Positions 12,221-16,155 of a stretch of DNA of 16,155 nucleotides are shown here, piece after piece. Both the position numbers and the translations under genes were made by a program. Each line of letters opens with the position of its first letter. Positions within the stretch are counted from its first letter, which is position 1. The notes beneath the pieces are model-generated. The model saw only the letters and a program-made list of their open reading frames with translations, did not search any database and was not told the origin of the DNA. Where the stretch lies: NCBI GenBank assembly GCA_003133485.1, contig PKXR01000127.1, positions 1-16,155 on the forward strand. Direction: 5' to 3'. This DNA is from Candidatus Dormiibacterota bacterium (lineage in GTDB: Bacteria > Chloroflexota > Dormibacteria > UBA8260 > Bog-877).

Positions 12221-12945
12221 TCTCCCCGGATCGCCCGACCGGTATCTGCTTTGACTACGGGCGCACTCTGGTCGACTTCACCAGACCGGACGCGGCTCTC
12301 GCGGCCGCGGGGGCGAGCCTGGCGGGAGAGCTGCCCCTGGCTGCAAGTGGCTGGCGAGGGACTCCGGGGGACTTTGCCTTGGCCCTTGATCAGTTGGTCG
12401 ATCGCCTGATCGACGAGGGGCAGCGAGCCAACCAGTGGCGGGAGGTCGATTTCGATCTGGTCCACCGGGAGGCCATGCACCAGTTGCTGGGTACTTGGCC
12501 CAGCGAGGAGGTCAGCAGCCAAGTTGGGGCGACGCTGCAGCGGGCCTGGTGGGAGGGGGTGGCGCCGATCGAACCGGCCCGTTCGGTCCTGGGCGATCTG
12601 AAGGAGCGAGGAATGCGCCTCGCACTCTGTTCCAATGCTCCGTTCCCGCCCCCACTGATGTACGAGCAGCTGGAGCGCTTGCGGCTGAGCCGGTACTTCG
12701 ACGCAGTTCTCTTCTCCAGCGAGATCGGCTGGCGCAAGCCGGACCCGAGAGTCTTCGCGGAAATCCTGAAGCGGCTCGGTCTGCCCGCCCGATCGGTGTG
12801 GTATCTGGGCGACGAGTGGGAGGCCGACATCGAGGGCGCCACGGCCGCCGGGATGAGGGCGATCCTGGCACCGGGGGTGAAGGCGCCCAAGGAAGGCGCG
12901 GAGCAGCTCTCCCGGTGGGGAGACCTGCTGACCATGCTCGACTGA
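12217..12945 (+). CDS. HAD-superfamily hydrolase
   Basis: A 242-residue haloacid-dehalogenase-fold phosphatase or dehalogenase-like enzyme. Motif I is ICFDYGRTLV (10-19) with nucleophile Asp13; the +2 position, usually Asp in phosphatases, is Gly15 (DxGxT), as in a known subset of HAD proteins. Motif II is LALCSNAPFP, motif III Lys is in GWRKPDPRVF, and motif IV is YLGDEWEADIEGA with the GDxxxxD acidic pair. A helical cap, about residues 25-125, lies between motifs I and II (C1 type). The GTG at 12217 overlaps the stop of the Arg-rich gene as GTGA; longer in-frame extensions are out-of-frame readings of that gene. The substrate is unknown. Absence of the second Asp might mean a changed acid/base arrangement. 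Confidence 0.88.
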   Translation: MISPDRPTGICFDYGRTLVDFTRPDAALAAAGASLAGELPLAASGWRGTPGDFALALDQLVDRLIDEGQRANQWREVDFDLVHREAMHQLLGTWPSEEVSSQVGATLQRAWWEGVAPIEPARSVLGDLKERGMRLALCSNAPFPPPLMYEQLERLRLSRYFDAVLFSSEIGWRKPDPRVFAEILKRLGLPARSVWYLGDEWEADIEGATAAGMRAILAPGVKAPKEGAEQLSRWGDLLTMLD

Positions 12946-12992
12946 GCCGGGACTCAGTTCACGGCCCTCTCGGAGGCGGTCTGGGCACTTCG

Positions 12993-12998
12993 TACACT
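12993..12998 (+). promoter_or_regulatory. -10 element of a probable leaderless proS transcript
   Basis: TACACT ends six bases before the ATG at 13005, with GGCCCG between and no Shine-Dalgarno sequence. The geometry matches the boxes before trkA and the Arg-rich gene. Confidence 0.55.
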
Positions 12999-13004
12999 GG
13001 CCCG

Positions 13005-14801
13005 ATGCGTGTTAGCGCCTTATTCGGCACCACCCGGCGCAGCGCCCCCACTGAGGAGCTTGACTCCCACCGGCTACTGCTGCGGGCGGGCTTCGTCCAG
13101 CAGCTGGCGACTGGGATCTTCAGCTACCTGCCCATGGGGTGGCGCACAGAGCAAAAGATTCGCCGAATCCTCCGAGAGGAGATGAACGCCCTCGGCGGTC
13201 AGGAGCTCTCCATGCCGGTGGTCCAACCTGCGGAGCTGTGGCAGCGGAGCGGACGTTGGGACCACATCGACCAGGTCCTGCTCCGCTTCCAGGACCGGCG
13301 GGGCCGGGACATGGCGCTGGCCCTGTCCCATGAAGAGGTGGTTGCCGACCTGACCGCCTCCAACGTGAGCTCGTACCGGGACCTACCCAGGATCGTTTAC
13401 CACATTCAGACCAAGTTCCGAGATGAACCCCGGGCTCGGGGCGGGCTGCTGCGCACCAGGGAGTTCACCATGAAGGACTCCTATTCCCTAGACCGCGACC
13501 AGGCTGGGCTGGAGCGCGCCTACATTGCCCACTTTCACGCCTACTTCAAGATCGCCGCCAGGGCAGGGGTTCCGGTAGTGGCGGTGCTCAGCGACGTCGG
13601 GGTGCACGGTGGACATCTAGCCCACGAGTTCATGTACCTGACCGATGTCGGTGAGGACACCCTGGTGTTCTGTGACAGTTGCGGCTACGCCGCGAACCTG
13701 GAGGTGGCGGAGACCGCGTTCGCCGAGCCTGAGATCGAGGCCGAACGCGCGCTCGAGGAGGTTGAGACGCCCGGAGCCGCGACGGTGGCTGAGATCTCGG
13801 CGTTCCTCAAGGTGGATCCCTCCCGGGTCGCCAAGTCGGTCGCCTTCATGGCGGAGCTTCAGCGGGGTCAGCCCCCCCGTCTGGTGCTGGCCCTGGTGCC
13901 GGGTCCAGCGGAGGTCAATCTGACCCAGTTGCGCAACGCCACGGGCGCCGTCGACCTCCGGCCCGCCACCTCGGAGGAAGTTGAGCGAGCGGGGGGGGTG
14001 CCCGGGTACATGTCGCCCCGGGGTCTCTCGGCGGAGGCCGCGCTCGTGGTGGCCGATGAAGCGATCACCCGCCGGCGCAACCTGGTGACCGGCGCCAATC
14101 GCGAGGGCTGGCACCTGCGCAACTTCAACCTCGCCCGCGACTGCCGGGTGGATTCAGTAGTCAGCTTGGCGGCGGCGGCGGCCGGGGACGCCTGCGGCAA
14201 CTGCGGAGCGCCACTGCGGATTCGACGGGGCATCGAGTACGGCAACATCTTTCAACTCGGCACCCAATACAGCGTGACCCTCGGGGCCATCTACAACGAC
14301 GAAGCCGGCCAGCAGATTCCGGTGGTTATGGGCTCCTACGGGATCGGGTTAGGTCGGCTACTGGCCTGCGTTGCAGAGGAGCACCACGACGACCGTGGGC
14401 TAACCCTGCCGATCGGGCTGGCACCGTACGAGGTGGCTCTCATCTCGGTCGGCCAAGACGAACCGGTCACGCAGCTGGCCGAAGCCACCTACAAGGAAAT
14501 GCTGAAGGTCGGGATCGAGGTCCTCTACGACGATCGGGACGCCAGCCCCGGGGTCAAGTTCGCCGACGCCGATCTGCGGGGGATTCCCCTCCGGGTCACG
14601 ATCTCGCCCCGCAGCCTGAAGGCCGAGGGAGCCGAGTTCAAGCGGCGTATCGGCGAGCCCCGGACAGTCCCTCGTACGACCATCCTCGCTGAGACTTTGG
14701 CGGAGCTGGACGCTCTGCGGCGCGAGGAGCGGGAGTGGGTCACCGCACAGATGGAACCCGTAGGGTCATTGGCCGCGCGGACGTTTTCCCGGGAGGCCTG
14801 A
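13005..14801 (+). CDS. proS: Prolyl-tRNA synthetase with editing insertion
   Basis: A class II aminoacyl-tRNA synthetase that charges tRNA-Pro. The 598 residues match the long bacterial form. The N-terminal catalytic half contains GFVQQLATGIFSYLPMGW (29-46), motif 2 LLRTREFTMKDSYS (148-161) and the CDSCGYAANLEVAE segment. A YbaK-like INS editing domain, about 245-385, contains SRVAKSVAFM with Lys277 at the position expected to bind Ala-tRNA-Pro for deacylation. Two CxxC pairs (223/226 and 397/400) flank it and could bind zinc. RGIEYGNIFQLGTQYS and motif 3 MGSYGIGLGRLLACVAEE (442-459) follow, then the anticodon domain from about 473. The ATG at 13005 follows a TACACT box by six bases. The gene is intact, begins 59 bases after the HAD gene, and dinB follows after 19 bases. 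Confidence 0.97.
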   Translation: MRVSALFGTTRRSAPTEELDSHRLLLRAGFVQQLATGIFSYLPMGWRTEQKIRRILREEMNALGGQELSMPVVQPAELWQRSGRWDHIDQVLLRFQDRRGRDMALALSHEEVVADLTASNVSSYRDLPRIVYHIQTKFRDEPRARGGLLRTREFTMKDSYSLDRDQAGLERAYIAHFHAYFKIAARAGVPVVAVLSDVGVHGGHLAHEFMYLTDVGEDTLVFCDSCGYAANLEVAETAFAEPEIEAERALEEVETPGAATVAEISAFLKVDPSRVAKSVAFMAELQRGQPPRLVLALVPGPAEVNLTQLRNATGAVDLRPATSEEVERAGGVPGYMSPRGLSAEAALVVADEAITRRRNLVTGANREGWHLRNFNLARDCRVDSVVSLAAAAAGDACGNCGAPLRIRRGIEYGNIFQLGTQYSVTLGAIYNDEAGQQIPVVMGSYGIGLGRLLACVAEEHHDDRGLTLPIGLAPYEVALISVGQDEPVTQLAEATYKEMLKVGIEVLYDDRDASPGVKFADADLRGIPLRVTISPRSLKAEGAEFKRRIGEPRTVPRTTILAETLAELDALRREEREWVTAQMEPVGSLAARTFSREA

Positions 14802-14820
14802 CCCCACGGGGCCTGATCGG

Positions 14821-16056
14821 ATGGCGAAGACGCGAACGATCCTGCACGTGGACCTAGATGCCTTCTTCGTCTCCTGCGAGCTCCTCCGTCGGCCGGAGCT
14901 GGCCGGCAAGCCGGTGGTGGTCGGGGGCGGCCACGAATCGCACCCAGGGGAGCGGAGGGATCCCGGGCGAGGAGTGGTCGCGGCGGCCTCCTACGAGGCG
15001 CGGCGCTTCGGGGTTCGCTCGGCCTTGCCGCTGGCCCAGGCCCTGGGCCTGTGCCCCGATCTCATCGTGCTGCCGGTCGACATCGCCGAGTACGCCAGGA
15101 TTTCCCAGCATGTCTTCTCGATCTTTGCCGACTTCACCCCACTGGTCGAACCGGGATCACTGGACGAGGCGTACCTCGACCTGACCGGCACCGAGTCCTT
15201 GATCGGGGACGGAGAGTCGGCGGCCCACGCGATCTGCGCCCGGCTGGACTCCGAACTGGGACTGCCCTGCTCGGTGGGGGTGGCCACCACCAAGATCGTC
15301 GCGAAGGTGGCGTCGGACCTGCGCAAACCCAGGGGGAGGGTGGTCGTGCCCCCGGGAGAAGAAGCCGACTTCTTCGCGCCGCTGGCCGTAGAGCGTCTTC
15401 CGGGCGCCGGTCCAAAGACGACCGCCAAACTGCACCTCCTAGGCATCGACACTCTGGGCAAGTTGGCCGCTGCACCGACCGCCCTGCTCCAGGAGACGCT
15501 AGGACCGAATGCCGGGGCGCTGCAGCTCCGGGCCTGTGGGGTTGACCCGACCGAGGTCACGGTTCCCGGCATCCCCAAGTCGATCAGTCGCGAGGAGACG
15601 TACGCCGCGGACCTGAACTCGCGGGTGGAGATGGAGGCCCGGATTGCCACGCTCTCTGCCGGGGTGGGGCAACGACTCCGCGATTCCTCCTTGATCGCCC
15701 AGGTGGTAGCGATCAAAATTCGCTTCGCGAACTTCGAAACGGTCACTAGGCGCCGGCAGCTCCCGGAGCCGACCTACGCCGACCAGGAGCTGCACGTGGG
15801 CGCACTCGAGCTCTTCGTCGAGAACTGGCGCGAGGGTCAGTCGGTGAGGTTGTTGGGGGTGGGTGCCGAAGGGCTGAGCGAGGCCCGGCAGATGAGCCTG
15901 TTCGAGCGGGCCAGCGACCGCGGCGAGCGTTTGGACGTTGCGCTGGATGGTCTCCGCGGCCGCTTCGGGGGGAGGGCGATCTCGAGAGGCACGAGGTCGC
16001 TGGAGGCTCCTTTGGATTGGAACCGTGACCACTTGCGCCAGCTCACCGACCGGTAG
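14821..16056 (+). CDS. dinB: DNA polymerase IV (Y-family translesion polymerase)
   Basis: An error-prone polymerase that copies past lesions and is recruited by the sliding clamp. The 411 residues hold the whole architecture. The palm metal site is ILHVDLDAFFVSCE (7-20) with Asp11, and SLDEAYLDLTG (113-123) with Asp115 and Glu116. Fingers residues are in AASYEARRFGVRSALPLAQA (55-74). The thumb helix-hairpin-helix is VERLPGAGPKTTAKLHLLGI. A little-finger domain follows, and near the C-terminus RQMSLFER holds a canonical clamp-binding QxSLF motif. After VVVGGG an extra ~9-residue Gly/Pro/charged insertion (residues ~37-49) separates two strands of the fingers. The gene starts 19 bases after proS with no obvious Shine-Dalgarno sequence, suggesting read-through from proS. 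No LexA box is recognisable upstream. All catalytic carboxylates are present, so it should be active. Confidence 0.96.
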   Translation: MAKTRTILHVDLDAFFVSCELLRRPELAGKPVVVGGGHESHPGERRDPGRGVVAAASYEARRFGVRSALPLAQALGLCPDLIVLPVDIAEYARISQHVFSIFADFTPLVEPGSLDEAYLDLTGTESLIGDGESAAHAICARLDSELGLPCSVGVATTKIVAKVASDLRKPRGRVVVPPGEEADFFAPLAVERLPGAGPKTTAKLHLLGIDTLGKLAAAPTALLQETLGPNAGALQLRACGVDPTEVTVPGIPKSISREETYAADLNSRVEMEARIATLSAGVGQRLRDSSLIAQVVAIKIRFANFETVTRRRQLPEPTYADQELHVGALELFVENWREGQSVRLLGVGAEGLSEARQMSLFERASDRGERLDVALDGLRGRFGGRAISRGTRSLEAPLDWNRDHLRQLTDR

Positions 16057-16084
16057 CCGAGTCGGAGTTCAGCAACTAGCCAAG

Positions 16085-16090
16085 TATTAT
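16085..16090 (+). promoter_or_regulatory. Possible -10 box after dinB
   Basis: TATTAT, five of six consensus bases, is one of the few A/T-only hexamers in the right-hand part of the window. It lies 28 bases past the dinB stop and could drive the next plus-strand gene beyond the window edge. No good -35 partner is seen. Confidence 0.35.
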
Positions 16091-16093
16091 CGG

Positions 16094-16155
16094 ATGGCCC
16101 CGGAAGCCGTCTCCGCCGCTCCACGCGCTCAGCCGACGAGCCATCGGCGGGGCCC
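16094..16155 (+). CDS. Possible start of a further gene, cut by the window edge
   Basis: From the ATG at 16094 the frame is open to the edge and reads MAPEAVSAAPRAQPTSHRRG, an Ala/Pro/Arg-rich N-terminus. The ATG is only three bases after TATTAT, too close for a standard leaderless start, and no ribosome-binding site is visible. The true start may be further right. Weak call; the product is unknown. Confidence 0.25.
   Translation, partial: MAPEAVSAAPRAQPTSHRRG

Noticed and set aside
12435..13004. 190-residue N-terminal extension of ProS into the HAD gene
   Set aside because: The frame is open by GC bias only. The ATG at 13005 gives the normal ProRS N-terminus and has a -10 box six bases upstream, while the extension overlaps conserved HAD motifs.

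Overview
The window appears to join two unrelated bacterial genomes, with the seam at about 3090-3125. Left of it (1-~3090) the DNA is visibly less GC-rich, with freer third-codon positions. It carries lepA (5' part, minus strand), ribH, nusB, glgA and a thioredoxin gene closed by a perfect rho-independent terminator. This content and style suggest an Acidobacteriota-like soil bacterium; that is an impression from family resemblance, not a computed placement. Right of the seam (~3113 to the end) the DNA is strongly GC-rich with G/C at most wobble positions. It starts abruptly inside the C-terminal domain of gyrA, with the N-terminal two thirds of GyrA missing. GTG starts, SD-less genes with a TANNNT box 6-7 bases before the start codon, and paired TrkA proteins fit an actinobacterial or Dormibacterota/Chloroflexota-like genome. 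I cannot decide between these. A chimeric metagenome contig is the simplest explanation, so synteny must not be read across the seam.

Left block: lepA diverges from ribH across only 37 bases. ribH, nusB and glgA run in one direction, followed by trx. Right block: the gyrA 3' part and a DedA membrane protein run on the plus strand. A universal stress protein (minus) then diverges from a pair of overlapping TrkA-type NAD-binding K+ transport regulators (plus). A minus-strand run follows, in transcription order MBL-fold hydrolase, 49-residue DUF5679-type zinc-ribbon protein and M20 peptidase. The M20 gene ends convergently inside the second TrkA gene. From 9426 to the end everything is on the plus strand: a MacB/FtsX-type ABC permease and its ATPase, an uncharacterised Arg/Pro/Ala-rich protein translationally coupled to a HAD hydrolase, proS, dinB, and perhaps the start of one more gene.

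Most genes are housekeeping or stress functions: riboflavin, antitermination, glycogen, redox, DNA topology, K+ regulation, prolyl-tRNA synthesis and translesion synthesis. I see no CRISPR array, phage, transposase, rRNA or tRNA. The observations most worth a second look are the genome seam, a recurrent leaderless-promoter signature (TATACT/TACACT) in front of trkA, the Arg-rich gene and proS, the charge-polarised Arg-rich orphan protein, and several hairpins or dyads placed exactly at gene starts or in divergent promoters. I found no convincing new multi-gene system.
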